Shown: piece after piece, positions 40,501 to 46,077 of the stretch
Position numbering within the stretch: the stretch's first letter is position 1
Layout: the number at the start of each line of letters is the position of its first letter
DNA from: Eleginops maclovinus
Lineage: Eukaryota; Chordata; Actinopteri; Perciformes; Eleginopidae
DNA: 64,000 bases
Assembly (NCBI RefSeq): GCF_036324505.1
Contig: NC_086352.1
Coordinates: forward strand, 33,474,358-33,538,357
Reading direction: 5' to 3'
Program-made: the position numbers and the translations under genes
The notes under the pieces: model-generated
What the model was told of the DNA's origin: nothing
The model's database searches: none
The model's input: only the letters and a program-made list of their open reading frames with translations

Positions 40501-43500
40501 GCCTGATCAAATGATTTTAGTTGTTCCGGAGCGGAATTCTTTCCAGGTTTTGTCTTTTGGCTACCTGAGTGTTTATTAATTGTCAGCTCTAGCTTTACCA
40601 AACTCTTGAACACACAGATAGCATTACTAGAATGATCATAAAAAGCTTTTTTTTATTGAGTATTGCACAAGTGTAGGAGAACCCTTAAACATCCTTCATG
40701 CACTGAGGTCTTCAAAACAACTTAATTCATTAAAATTAATATTACAAAAAAGTAGTCAAATGTATGATTGGTTGCTTCAATTCCATTTAGTTGCACCATG
40801 GGATGAAAGTCAGCCTAAGCTCAACTGGAAGCATTTTACACTAGGGTAAGGGAGTTAGCAGATTTAACGAAAGCAGTGGGCTTCAGTGGGATGTGTACGT
40901 CTGAGTGTGGAGCAGATGAAGAGGTCCTGCAAACATGCTCAGTATGGAACAGCAGAGAAGTGTCATTGCCACTGCTATTGAATACCTATTGACCTTCTGA
41001 ATAAAACTGAAGAGGCCAGTCTGCAGGAGCCCCCTGTGAGGTGTGTGTGTGCATGTTCCAGTTGAAGCTCCTGTTTCCCCGACCTAACAAACCTTCTGTC
41101 TTTCTGCAGGCATCTGGTATAACCTCCTGAGAGGCCTCAGCAAGGTAGCAGTCATCGTTAATGTAAGTCCTTACCTTTACCGTCGCTGCACTGTTGTGCT
41201 TCCAAAACATGTCTGAAGAATCTCATGTCAGTGTCAGATTATGGAGTTTTTTTGATCTGTAAATCAAAATAACTAAGAGAGTGCGCTGATAAGCAGTTCT
41301 CTGTCCGTCAGGCCTTTGTCATCTCCTTCACCTCCGACTTCATCCCTCGGCTGGTGTACCAGTACATGTACAGCCTGGACGGCACCATGCACGGCTTCGT
41401 CAACCACACTCTGTCTTACTTCAACGTCATTGACTTCCAGCCCGGCACGGACCCTCTCCAGCCAGGGCACCTGGGCCACAATGTGTACACATGCAGGTAA
41501 GATTTCACTTTATATCCAGATGCACTTCACCAAAAATGATATACCGTAATTTCCAGACTATAGGCCGCTACTTTTTTCACACGCTTTGAACCCTGCGGCC
41601 TAAACAATGATGCAGTTAATCTATAGATTTGTACGAGCTAAGGCCCACCAGGGGGCGCTCTAGCAGGAAGCACAAAAGCGAGACAGACAGGTGGAAGAGA
41701 TAATACGCCGCGGAAGACGCTACCATAGTTTGATTGTTTTGAACAGCCATTTTGCACATTATGCACACACCCCCATTATGGAAAACACACGAAGAAATGC
41801 ATATGCATATAACAGCGTGGAGCAGTGTGAAAAAACCCACCATCACCAACGGGTTTCGAAAGGCTGGACTGCTGAAGAGGACAGCACAAGTGCGCCTAGA
41901 GACGACAGTGACATTCAGAGCAACAACGAAAGAGAGACTGAGAAAGTGATGAAGCCATTCTGAGGCTGTTCAATTCAGACACTGAAAAAGATGACGAATG
42001 GTTTTAGTGCGCAAAGGGAAAATTAAGATAACGATGAATGGCTTTTCTGGTAAGCTGTCTTACTGCTGTTTTACTGCCGTGTTACAGGCACTGTGTGATG
42101 AAGCCATTCTGAGGCTGTTCAATTCAGAAACTGTTTGGAAAAAAGCGGTAATTACAAATATTAAAAATCTTTCTGTGTAAATATCTCATGTTACAACACC
42201 TGGACACCTGCGACTTATAGACAGTTGCGGCCTATTTATGTACTAAGTTTTTTTTCTTTTAAACTTTAGTTGGTGCGACTTATATTCAGGTGCGCTCAGT
42301 AGTCAGGAAATTACGGTATTTAAAGGAGTCTTATTGGACACATTTCCTGTTCATTCTAGTACTTTTGGTTTTCTACTGGAAAGTGTTTCACAAGTATTGA
42401 TGTTCAAAAAACACATTATTTATCTCATACTGTCTGCCTGAATAAATCTATATTCACTCTAATTTGAAACGTTCCGTGTTGGCGCCTGTCTCTTTAAGCC
42501 CAGTTTTCTCTGACTGGTCAGTGTTTCAGAGTCTTCTGTATACTGTACATAAGTATACAACACAGGGTTTTGAAGCAAGCCTTGTGGCCATTGAAAGAGG
42601 AAATATTAACTTCCATGTCATTTGATTCCATTGAGCCCAAGATAATATCTTTCATTGATTTACATGGAAAACACATCAGTAAATCAGCATATCATTTATC
42701 TTTGAGGTACACATTCTTGAATCCTCCTCAATTCCTTAAAGTCTTTAAAGTCTTAAAGTCCTCAAGTCTTAAAGGTCCCCTATTATACTCTTTTCAACAA
42801 TATATTCCAGGTCTCAGATATATACAGCACATGTCTCTGATTGGCTGAAACACCAAACAGATCCCTGTAGCGTCCCATAAATCCCTCTGTTTCAGCCCTG
42901 TTCCTAAAGAGCTGATTCTGTGTCTGTAGCTTTAAATGCTAATGAGCTGCTGCTGGCCACGCCCCTCTAAGAGATGATTGGTTTAAAAACCACAACAGTG
43001 CTTTAGGAGGAGATCCAGTTGATAAGGCGGGAGGGTGTTACATTGATTGGTTATTGGCTAATGGTTGCACAACCGAAAAAAACATTGTGACATCACAAAG
43101 TGGCCAAAATCTGATCAGCTGGTTTTCAGACAGGTTTTTATAATAATAATAATACATTTATTTTATAAGCACTTTTACAGGTGCTCAAAGTCGCTTTACA
43201 GAGGTACATAAAAAGAAAGACAATAAATAAAGTAAAAGTCACATTAAAATCGAGCACTTTATATAAAAGATGGACCAGGACAAAAACAGAGAGGGTCTTT
43301 GTTCCTGCAACTTTGTGAATATCTTTACACAGAGGGGGACACATTTAAGTACGGCAGGCATGAAAAAGTGGATTTTGCATAATAGGGTACCTTTCAAAAA
43401 GAGAGCTAAATGTACAGTTATTTTTCCTTTCCCATTCACATGCCTGACTTACTAAACAAGTTCTGTTATAAAACCATGTACTGTTATACAGCACCCTGTA

Positions 43501-46077
43501 TTTCTGGATCTCCATTCATTTTGGGGGAAGATATTAGATTGACAAGCATTAAATAAAAAATGTCAATTCTATATCTAAATGATGTTTTTCTGTCTCCAGG
43601 TATAAGGACTACAGAGAGCCCCCCTCCTCCAGCACACCGTATGAACTCTCCAAGGAGTTCTGGGCGGTTCTGGCCGCTCGCCTCGCCTTCGTTGTTGTCT
43701 TTCAGGTTTGGAACAACACACAGTTATTAATATCACACACACTGTATGCTTCGACATGCCTTCACACAGGCCCTTACTTTAACCATTCATATTTGATGTG
43801 GGCAAACAAAGCAAACGTGCAACAACTCATCCATATTTGAGGAGGTGTTTGCCTGTGAGTGAGTGATGTCACTGAGGGAATATAACCAAGGATCCTCTGC
43901 AGACTTTAATGTGATACGGTCTTTAATGAGAACCAGCTGTCTACTTTTATTTATTTGATTGATTTTACATGTTTATACCACTGTTACCTTCAAATAAAAC
44001 ATAAACTTGATATTTGTTATCATGCCTATTAGCTATGCTTTCTGTACATTTCTAAAGTACAGTCAATGAACCCAAGTTGTTCCTTGCATATATCTATTCT
44101 GTTTTTGTTAGACTTCATTTCTGATCTTTATTAGTAGATTTGAATTTACTTATACAATCCACTTGGATGGTCTTTTTAAAAAATCTTTATCTTTCATCTT
44201 TTTTATTTTATTTTTAGAACACATTTTCTTAGACAGTGTTCGGGACACCTGGGAGTGTTTGTCTACTGCGGTGCATGTAAAATGTCCCACTTAGTATGTG
44301 GAAAAGGATCCTTCCAAAAACATTCTTAAGCTGTTCTTAAGCCGAAATCACAAAGGCAAAACAGTATAGATGAAACTTATTCAATAATAACTCAACAGGA
44401 AAGAAGGCTAGCTAATGTGATTGACATCATTGCTTTTGCTGCTAACCTAAACAAAAGTACACCTTCCAAACGAAAAGAAACACATCCTCATCCTGACAAT
44501 GAGTAGTTGAGACACAGCCTTACTTGTTCTGGTATGACCATTAGCCAATGATGCCTTGAGTTAGCTTAAATGTTAGCTGTGTAGACTCAACACCTGTTAT
44601 TACAGGAACAGATTGTGTGTGTTTTAAGTCTCGGGGGTTTAGCGGGTCGTAGGGGACCAGATGCTTGAGTGAACATCTGACGGCCTGAGGAGAAATGTTA
44701 CCCAGCGCCTGACGCATCCACTCACACACCTTCCTCAGGTGGGTGTTCACCGCCTGCAGGGAAGACTCTGTGCTCCCCTCCTCCCTGAAAAAAAAGGGGA
44801 ACTAGAATGACAGCACTCCCTTTTCTTCTCCTATACCATCCCCCTTCACAGTGCTATTACATGTCTTATCCAGGATAACCAGTGCGACTTCCAAACCTGA
44901 TTTACAGAAACAGTAATCATGGAACATCATGTGAAACACCAGGAGGAGCACAAATTGGTGTTTGGTGCGAGTGAGATCAACAGAGTGGAGAGCTTACTCC
45001 ACCCGGCACAAAAAGGCAGCATTTCTTTGCCTGGAAAGAGCCAGTTTAGTTTTTCTATGTAGTGCTTCAGAGAGGTTGAGGTCAAACTGGATTGGGGCAG
45101 TAAATGGAATTCAGACTATGATTTAAATGGAAACACATCTTTTGTTTATGATATAATGACTTCTCGTTGGAAACACAGGAGCCTTATGTCCACAGTAGAT
45201 TTTACTAAGTAAGTTTAAGTGTCCTCTACCAGGCACGTGCAGAGGATCTTGCAGGGGCCCAAATTAATAAAAGGTCAAGCTGGTGATTTTTGTTACTATT
45301 AAATAAATATATGCCTGTGATAACTACTTTAGGGTATTTTGGTGAATTTTTCTCACATGTTAACTAGCCCAATCCTAAAGTAGCTAGCCCTCTGACTGAC
45401 AGACGCTCAGTGCTGCTGACAGAGAGGCACTTCTTCTTCTCCTCCATGTTTCTCTCACAACCTTCTCCATAAAGGCATCAGGCACAATGCTTCAGTAATG
45501 ACGGGTTAATGTAAGATCATTTTATTGATTTCTAAAAAATAAAATCGGAAAAGGGCCCTTGTCTAATAGGAAGGCAAAAGGCCAGGTTCTCGAGCCCCCT
45601 TTGAGGTTTATATGGGCATGTGCCCGTCTGCTTTACTACATTGTGTGTCAGCATGTCACAAATAAACAGTTTGACAACAGTTGTTCTTTAGTTTTGCTTT
45701 ATGTTACTAGGCTAGGCTACTATGCTGTGTGTTTATATGCTTTATTTCTGAGGCGTTCGAATCTTCTCTCCCCCCGCCTGCAGAACGTGGTGATGCTTAT
45801 GAGTGACTTTGTGGACTGGCTGATCCCGGACATCCCCAAGGACATCAGCCTCCAGATGCACAAGGAGAAAATTCTCATGGTGGAGCTTTTCATGAAGGAG
45901 GAGCAGGGCAAAAGGCTTGCAGCACGAGACAACCACAACCAGGACAACTGCAACTCCCCCTCCTCTGCGACTCAGACCCCCCCGCAGCCGCGCTCAAGAA
46001 CCGGCACACACGCAGCCGGGTGGGAAAACAGGCATAAGCAGCCAGAAGCAAACACAGCACCTATATACAAACTGTAA
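2089..46077 (+). CDS. ano1: Anoctamin-1 (TMEM16A) calcium-activated chloride channel, 22 exons, 5' part outside window
   Basis: Plasma-membrane Cl- channel opened by intracellular Ca2+; works as a homodimer with one pore per subunit. Exons: 2089-2187, 2963-3114, 7749-7803, 9457-9508, 10819-10874, 11124-11165, 16280-16344, 16858-16992, 20302-20462, 23822-23907, 27089-27160, 28726-28800, 30491-30692, 31791-31902, 32033-32090, 33263-33363, 34255-34397, 39088-39240, 41110-41162, 41312-41496, 43600-43705, 45784-46077. They total 2457 nt (818 codons plus stop), every junction is GT-AG and keeps frame. The protein closely follows mammalian ANO1 from the dimerisation domain ([15 protein letters not shown]) to the last membrane helix. 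Calcium-site residues are all visible: N and E in QNNLFEIG (TM6), both E in EYMEM (TM7), E and D in EIRLD (TM8). About 170-210 N-terminal residues are missing, so the first exons lie left of the window. fadd downstream on the same strand favours ano1 over ano2. Confidence 0.95.
2963..3114 (+). CDS. ano1: ano1 exon 2 of window: dimerisation domain
   Basis: 152 nt, ending in phase 2 at CT before gtgagt. Encodes [14 protein letters not shown], then a linker and [10 protein letters not shown]. The PFSREKQHL part matches the family; the segment before it is typically variable between ANO1 and ANO2. Confidence 0.92.
3115..7748 (+). other. ano1 intron, 4.6 kb
   Basis: No coding segment recognised. 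A short imperfect tandem (caaccNNcctNa) lies at about 6539-6574, and 5390-5510 looks like a degenerate interspersed repeat of unknown family. Confidence 0.5.
7749..7803 (+). CDS. ano1: ano1 exon 3 of window: dimerisation domain
   Basis: 55 nt, acceptor gttgccag, donor gtaagt. Completes the Leu codon split from the previous exon and encodes [18 protein letters not shown], strongly family-conserved. Confidence 0.92.
9457..9508 (+). CDS. ano1: ano1 exon 4 of window: dimerisation domain
   Basis: 52 nt, acceptor ttgttag, donor gtaaga. Encodes [17 protein letters not shown], matching the conserved YEILKRT...KYSMGI stretch; ends in phase 1 within a Gly codon. Confidence 0.92.
10744..10789. repeat. 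(GT)n microsatellite
   Basis: About 23 uninterrupted GT units in the ano1 intron, ending 30 bp before the exon at 10819. Confidence 0.97.
10819..10874 (+). CDS. ano1: ano1 exon 5 of window: dimerisation domain
   Basis: 56 nt, acceptor tttttacag, donor gtgagt. Encodes [19 protein letters not shown] (GT)n microsatellite ends about 30 bp before the exon, so the 3' splice region is partly simple repeat. Confidence 0.92.
11124..11165 (+). CDS. ano1: ano1 exon 6 of window: dimerisation domain
   Basis: 42 nt, phase 0 on both sides, acceptor ggttacag, donor gtatgt. Encodes [14 protein letters not shown], the conserved link between the PLHDG and LLYEEWA motifs. Its length is a multiple of three, so skipping would keep frame. 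Confidence 0.9.
12239..12280. repeat. CA/CG alternating purine-pyrimidine tract
   Basis: acgc and acac units end in gcgcgc; alternating purine-pyrimidine along its length. Confidence 0.9.
14531..14592. repeat. Short tandem repeat, 13-bp unit
   Basis: Five near-perfect copies of ataaaaaagtcaa in series. Confidence 0.9.
16280..16344 (+). CDS. ano1: ano1 exon 7 of window: pre-TM1 cytosolic region
   Basis: 65 nt after a 5.1-kb intron, acceptor cttcacag, donor gtcaga. Encodes [20 protein letters not shown], nearly identical to the family motif before TM1. Confidence 0.93.
16858..16992 (+). CDS. ano1: ano1 exon 8 of window: TM1
   Basis: 135 nt, acceptor tccacag, donor gtacac. Encodes [20 protein letters not shown] and a hydrophobic run ([19 protein letters not shown]) that forms TM1, then the start of the first extracellular loop (VDDNIP). 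Confidence 0.94.
16993..20301 (+). other. ano1 intron, 3.3 kb
   Basis: No exon recognised. A C10 run lies at about 18532-18541, and 19330-19480 holds a fish retroposon-like piece (see repeat entry). Confidence 0.5.
19330..19480. repeat. Degenerate interspersed repeat, retroposon-like
   Basis: Contains gcatgttctcccc, ggttaattgg, gtgtgaatgtgag and cagccctgtgattgattggtg, words I recognise from a very common fish/vertebrate dispersed repeat. Family name uncertain. Confidence 0.5.
20302..20462 (+). CDS. ano1: ano1 exon 9 of window: first extracellular loop and TM2 start
   Basis: 161 nt, acceptor ccctcag, donor gtaagg. Holds the cysteine-rich loop (six Cys, as [17 protein letters not shown] and SAC) with an N-glycosylation sequon NIT, then [19 protein letters not shown], the start of TM2. 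The cysteines are expected to form the extracellular disulphides seen in TMEM16A. Confidence 0.94.
21165..21990. mobile_element. Fold-back element with long inverted arms
   Basis: The left arm (about 21170-21484) and the reverse complement of the right arm (about 21640-21985) align along most of their length; for example left cttccatta, attcaaatataaaaac and accaacttgacaac recur in order in the inverted right arm, and ggccaactgtcac closes both inner ends. Loop about 155 bp. No ORF of note. Likely a nonautonomous transposon. Confidence 0.75.
22985..23225 (-). mobile_element. Dead LINE reverse-transcriptase fragment
   Basis: On the minus strand the frame gives [12 protein letters not shown] and, with a frame change, GVPQG-stop-VLGPILF, the conserved RT block of jockey/L2-type LINEs. 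Internal stop and frameshift show it is inactive. Confidence 0.6.
23822..23907 (+). CDS. ano1: ano1 exon 10 of window: end of TM2 and cytosolic loop
   Basis: 86 nt, acceptor ggttatgtag, donor gtgaga. Encodes [20 protein letters not shown] followed by acidic FGEEEQ. In mammals a 12-nt alternative exon coding EAVK (segment c) follows here; I see no such exon in the next intron. Confidence 0.93.
24040..24180 (+). repeat. SINE-like repeat copy
   Basis: actggttagcttagcg…gcctaccaaag…caggcacctctaaa is a dispersed fish repeat; an inverted relative (ctaagctaagctaaccagctgctg) lies at about 56060-56110. Confidence 0.45.
25753..25831. repeat. (AAG)n microsatellite, about 26 units
   Basis: Pure AAG/GAA repeat. 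It directly joins a retroposon-like end (tttattaatccc…gggaaattgc). Confidence 0.97.
25832..25975 (-). repeat. Retroposon end next to the (AAG)n tract
   Basis: tacttttattaatccc, gggaaattgctttctctactct and gactgagccactgccgccc are recognisable words of a common fish dispersed repeat. Family not certain. Confidence 0.45.
27089..27160 (+). CDS. ano1: ano1 exon 11 of window: TM2-TM3 cytosolic loop
   Basis: 72 nt, phase 0 on both sides, acceptor ccttgcag, donor gtaaaa. Encodes [18 protein letters not shown] and DQSGTT. The RAEYE core fits the family; the basic tail is divergent and shorter than the mammalian loop. Confidence 0.88.
28521..28565. repeat. (GT)n microsatellite
   Basis: About 22 GT units in the ano1 intron, 160 bp before the exon at 28726. 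Confidence 0.95.
28676..28720. repeat. TG/TGCG-rich tract abutting an ano1 splice acceptor
   Basis: gtgtgtgtg, then tgcg units, then tgtgtgtg directly before ttttcag of the exon at 28726. Confidence 0.9.
28726..28800 (+). CDS. ano1: ano1 exon 12 of window: start of TM3
   Basis: 75 nt, phase 0 on both sides, donor gtgagt. Encodes [20 protein letters not shown] and MMGFM. The acceptor sits right behind a TG-rich tract (28679-28720) ending tgtgtgttttcag, an arrangement associated elsewhere with exon skipping; skipping would keep frame but remove TM3. Confidence 0.92.
30491..30692 (+). CDS. ano1: ano1 exon 13 of window: TM3 end and TM4
   Basis: 202 nt, acceptor cactttag, donor gtaagg. Encodes the rest of TM3 ([18 protein letters not shown]), an extracellular loop, and TM4 ([20 protein letters not shown]) with the conserved RWLTK. 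A CATCAT run in the DNA gives the poly-Ile stretch. Confidence 0.94.
30832..31648 (+). mobile_element. Internally deleted Tc1-like transposon
   Basis: Inverted ends of about 30 bp (acaccgatcagcc… and …ctgatcggtat) flanked by TA. Inside, the plus strand reads [18 protein letters not shown] and [20 protein letters not shown], the helix-turn-helix DNA-binding part of a Tc1 transposase, then KVSEH-like and the C-terminal end ([13 protein letters not shown]), but the catalytic middle is missing and the frame is broken. About 815 bp. Confidence 0.8.
31791..31902 (+). CDS. ano1: ano1 exon 14 of window: TM5
   Basis: 112 nt, acceptor tatttttcag, donor gtaaac. Encodes [20 protein letters not shown] and TM5 ([18 protein letters not shown]). 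The residue between FF and GR is Arg here where mammalian ANO1 has Lys, a charge-preserving change near the pore. Confidence 0.94.
32033..32090 (+). CDS. ano1: ano1 exon 15 of window: TM5-TM6 loop
   Basis: 58 nt, acceptor ggttcacag, donor gtaagt. Encodes [19 protein letters not shown], matching the GRPGDY...RMEEC segment of the family. Confidence 0.92.
33263..33363 (+). CDS. ano1: ano1 exon 16 of window: TM6 with calcium-site residues
   Basis: 101 nt, acceptor cctctgcag, donor gtgagt. Encodes [18 protein letters not shown] then [16 protein letters not shown]. The first Asn of QNN and the Glu of FEIG correspond to the TM6 calcium ligands of TMEM16A; both are kept. Confidence 0.95.
34255..34397 (+). 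CDS. ano1: ano1 exon 17 of window: cytosolic loop and TM7 start
   Basis: 143 nt, acceptor catgtacag, donor gtgagt. Encodes the basic loop [20 protein letters not shown] and then [14 protein letters not shown]. The two Glu of EYMEM are TM7 calcium ligands. Confidence 0.94.
34398..36677 (+). other. ano1 intron between exon 34255-34397 and the nested gene
   Basis: No exon recognised; a direct duplication cacatactgtactaagca occurs at about 36021-36060. The right end (36310-36440) is unusually CpG-rich. Confidence 0.5.
36310..36540. mobile_element. CpG-rich segment, possibly PIF/Harbinger-type element
   Basis: Words such as acgttacggacccgttgcgtc, ttgcgtcgaggcgacgc and gtgattggtgcgct recall ends of fish Harbinger elements. 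I cannot define both termini, so this is tentative. Confidence 0.3.
36678..37940 (-). CDS. Intronless coiled-coil protein nested in an ano1 intron, function unknown
   Basis: A 420-residue open frame, ATG at 37938-37940, without interruption, on the strand opposite ano1, wholly inside the intron between 34397 and 39088. Residues about 15-385 are rich in Glu, Lys, Arg, Gln and Leu with no membrane segment or signal peptide, so a cytosolic or nuclear coiled-coil rod is likely. The rod is periodic: a motif like xENxxLxxxIxEL recurs with its Asn/polar centre near residues 42, 80, 118, 156, 196, 235, 270, 308 and about 342, a spacing of about 38. The C-terminal 35 residues are Ser/Pro/Gly-rich with two Cys (CTPC). 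A TATA-like box lies just upstream. An ORF this long is very unlikely by chance. It could be an old retrogene or a lineage-specific gene; I recognise no family and assign no function. Confidence 0.75.
   Translation of the reverse strand: MSQESSRDETTLQENETLEGQNSLSNKVLALRRETGAINQQNASLTVPINELSNQLVNSQDLQKQLKDLKKERKAAKDLNRNLERQVEEFRIKLQTQTALQEKCRAVEEEKQKVLQENWLLQSEIVEINGRFTDHERLRSEFDQIKRENKTMSRENDQLERQIQTTLKEIRKKGGRKLEDKRKKMEEERISTIERNTSLKTRVQELTLTLADEESKTVECARMKAEKPDKLRQTDILQHRIRELTERHERLPPNHYDRVKAETDAISSEHEALRQQHQFLDLRIRARNALDSECQELEMEKDKISEENYYLRKNIEVLLNHSRSTNYYSVLANNEAITGERDAGLILREKLRRRVQELKDVAEKESASLELVSQLFQGLQQLADLWSPPVAQRGVNTNQGSPDSNESSGCTPCEETRGGV
37962..37990 (-). promoter_or_regulatory. 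TATA-like sequence upstream of the nested coiled-coil gene
   Basis: On the minus strand GGTATAAAAAG lies at 37962-37972, 22 bp before the ATG, and a second A/T-rich box (TATTTTATATTCC) lies at about 37978-37990. The nearer box would put transcription start almost on the ATG, so the farther one, or no TATA at all, may be used. Confidence 0.35.
38685..38892. mobile_element. Short TA-flanked inverted-repeat element (MITE)
   Basis: Left end acacccggggaaaa…cagagaccact and right end agtggtctct…tttttccgtggctgt are imperfect inverted repeats flanked by TA. About 208 bp, no ORF; Tc1/mariner-type MITE. Confidence 0.7.
39088..39240 (+). CDS. ano1: ano1 exon 18 of window: TM7-TM8 with calcium-site residues
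   Basis: 153 nt after a 4.7-kb intron that contains the nested coiled-coil gene; acceptor tgtcttcag, donor gtaggt. Encodes [20 protein letters not shown] and [16 protein letters not shown]; Glu and Asp of EIRLD are TM8 calcium ligands. Nearly identical to mammalian ANO1. Confidence 0.95.
39241..41109 (+). other. ano1 intron, 1.9 kb
   Basis: A/T-rich; no exon or clear element seen. Confidence 0.5.
41110..41162 (+). CDS. ano1: ano1 exon 19 of window: start of TM9
   Basis: 53 nt, acceptor tttctgcag, donor gtaagt. Encodes [17 protein letters not shown]. The intron to the next exon is only 149 bp. Confidence 0.93.
41312..41496 (+). CDS. ano1: ano1 exon 20 of window: TM9 and extracellular loop
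   Basis: 185 nt, acceptor gtccgtcag, donor gtaaga. Encodes [20 protein letters not shown] (TM9) and an extracellular loop with [14 protein letters not shown], which contains an NHT glycosylation sequon. The stretch before VYTCR is less conserved. Confidence 0.94.
41542..42318. mobile_element. Nonautonomous TA-flanked DNA transposon with ccgtaatttcc ends
   Basis: TA-ccgtaatttcc at the left and ggaaattacgg-TA at the right are perfect inverted ends; next to them are ctataggccgc and gcgacttata words typical of a fish pogo/Tigger-like family. An internal segment (gatgaagccattctgaggctg) occurs twice, at about 41948 and 42098. Confidence 0.75.
42771..43394. mobile_element. DNA transposon with aaaggt…ccctattat ends, carrying a nested LINE tail
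   Basis: Left end aaaggtcccctattat and inverted right end ataatagggtaccttt match at 15 of 16 positions. A LINE-3'-end-like segment (aatacatttattttataagc…aaagtcgctttacagag) at about 43140-43260 lies inside it. No target duplication is obvious. Confidence 0.65.
43600..43705 (+). CDS. ano1: ano1 exon 21 of window: TM10 start
   Basis: 106 nt, acceptor tgtctccag, donor gtttgg. Encodes [20 protein letters not shown] then [15 protein letters not shown], the first half of TM10. Confidence 0.94.
43706..45783 (+). other. Last ano1 intron, 2.1 kb
   Basis: Contains the antisense orphan exon-like frame at 44541-44784 and, around 45225-45640, a degenerate repeat with cacgtgcagagg and gggcatgtgcccgtctgc at its edges. 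Confidence 0.5.
44541..44784 (-). other. Orphan exon-like reading frame in the last ano1 intron, antisense
   Basis: On the minus strand a strong 3' splice consensus (ttccccttttttttcag) is followed by an open frame of 80 codons ending in TAA at 44541. The first two thirds look protein-like: [20 protein letters not shown] and [19 protein letters not shown]; the tail after LKHTQ looks like read-through. I find no partner exon nearby and do not recognise the protein. It may be a terminal exon of an antisense gene, or a fragment of a duplicated or dead gene. Confidence 0.35.
45784..46077 (+). CDS. ano1: ano1 last exon: TM10 end and C-terminus
   Basis: Acceptor cgcctgcag; 97 codons plus TAA. Encodes [20 protein letters not shown], then [20 protein letters not shown], both conserved. 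The last 50 or so residues are a polar, Pro/Asn/Gln-rich tail ending in PIYKL, unlike the mammalian tail; whether it acts as a PDZ ligand is unknown. Confidence 0.94.
   Translation, partial: NVVMLMSDFVDWLIPDIPKDISLQMHKEKILMVELFMKEEQGKRLAARDNHNQDNCNSPSSATQTPPQPRSRTGTHAAGWENRHKQPEANTAPIYKL

Noticed and set aside
45720..45953. Minus-strand ORFs opposite the last ano1 exon
   Set aside because: Antisense shadows.
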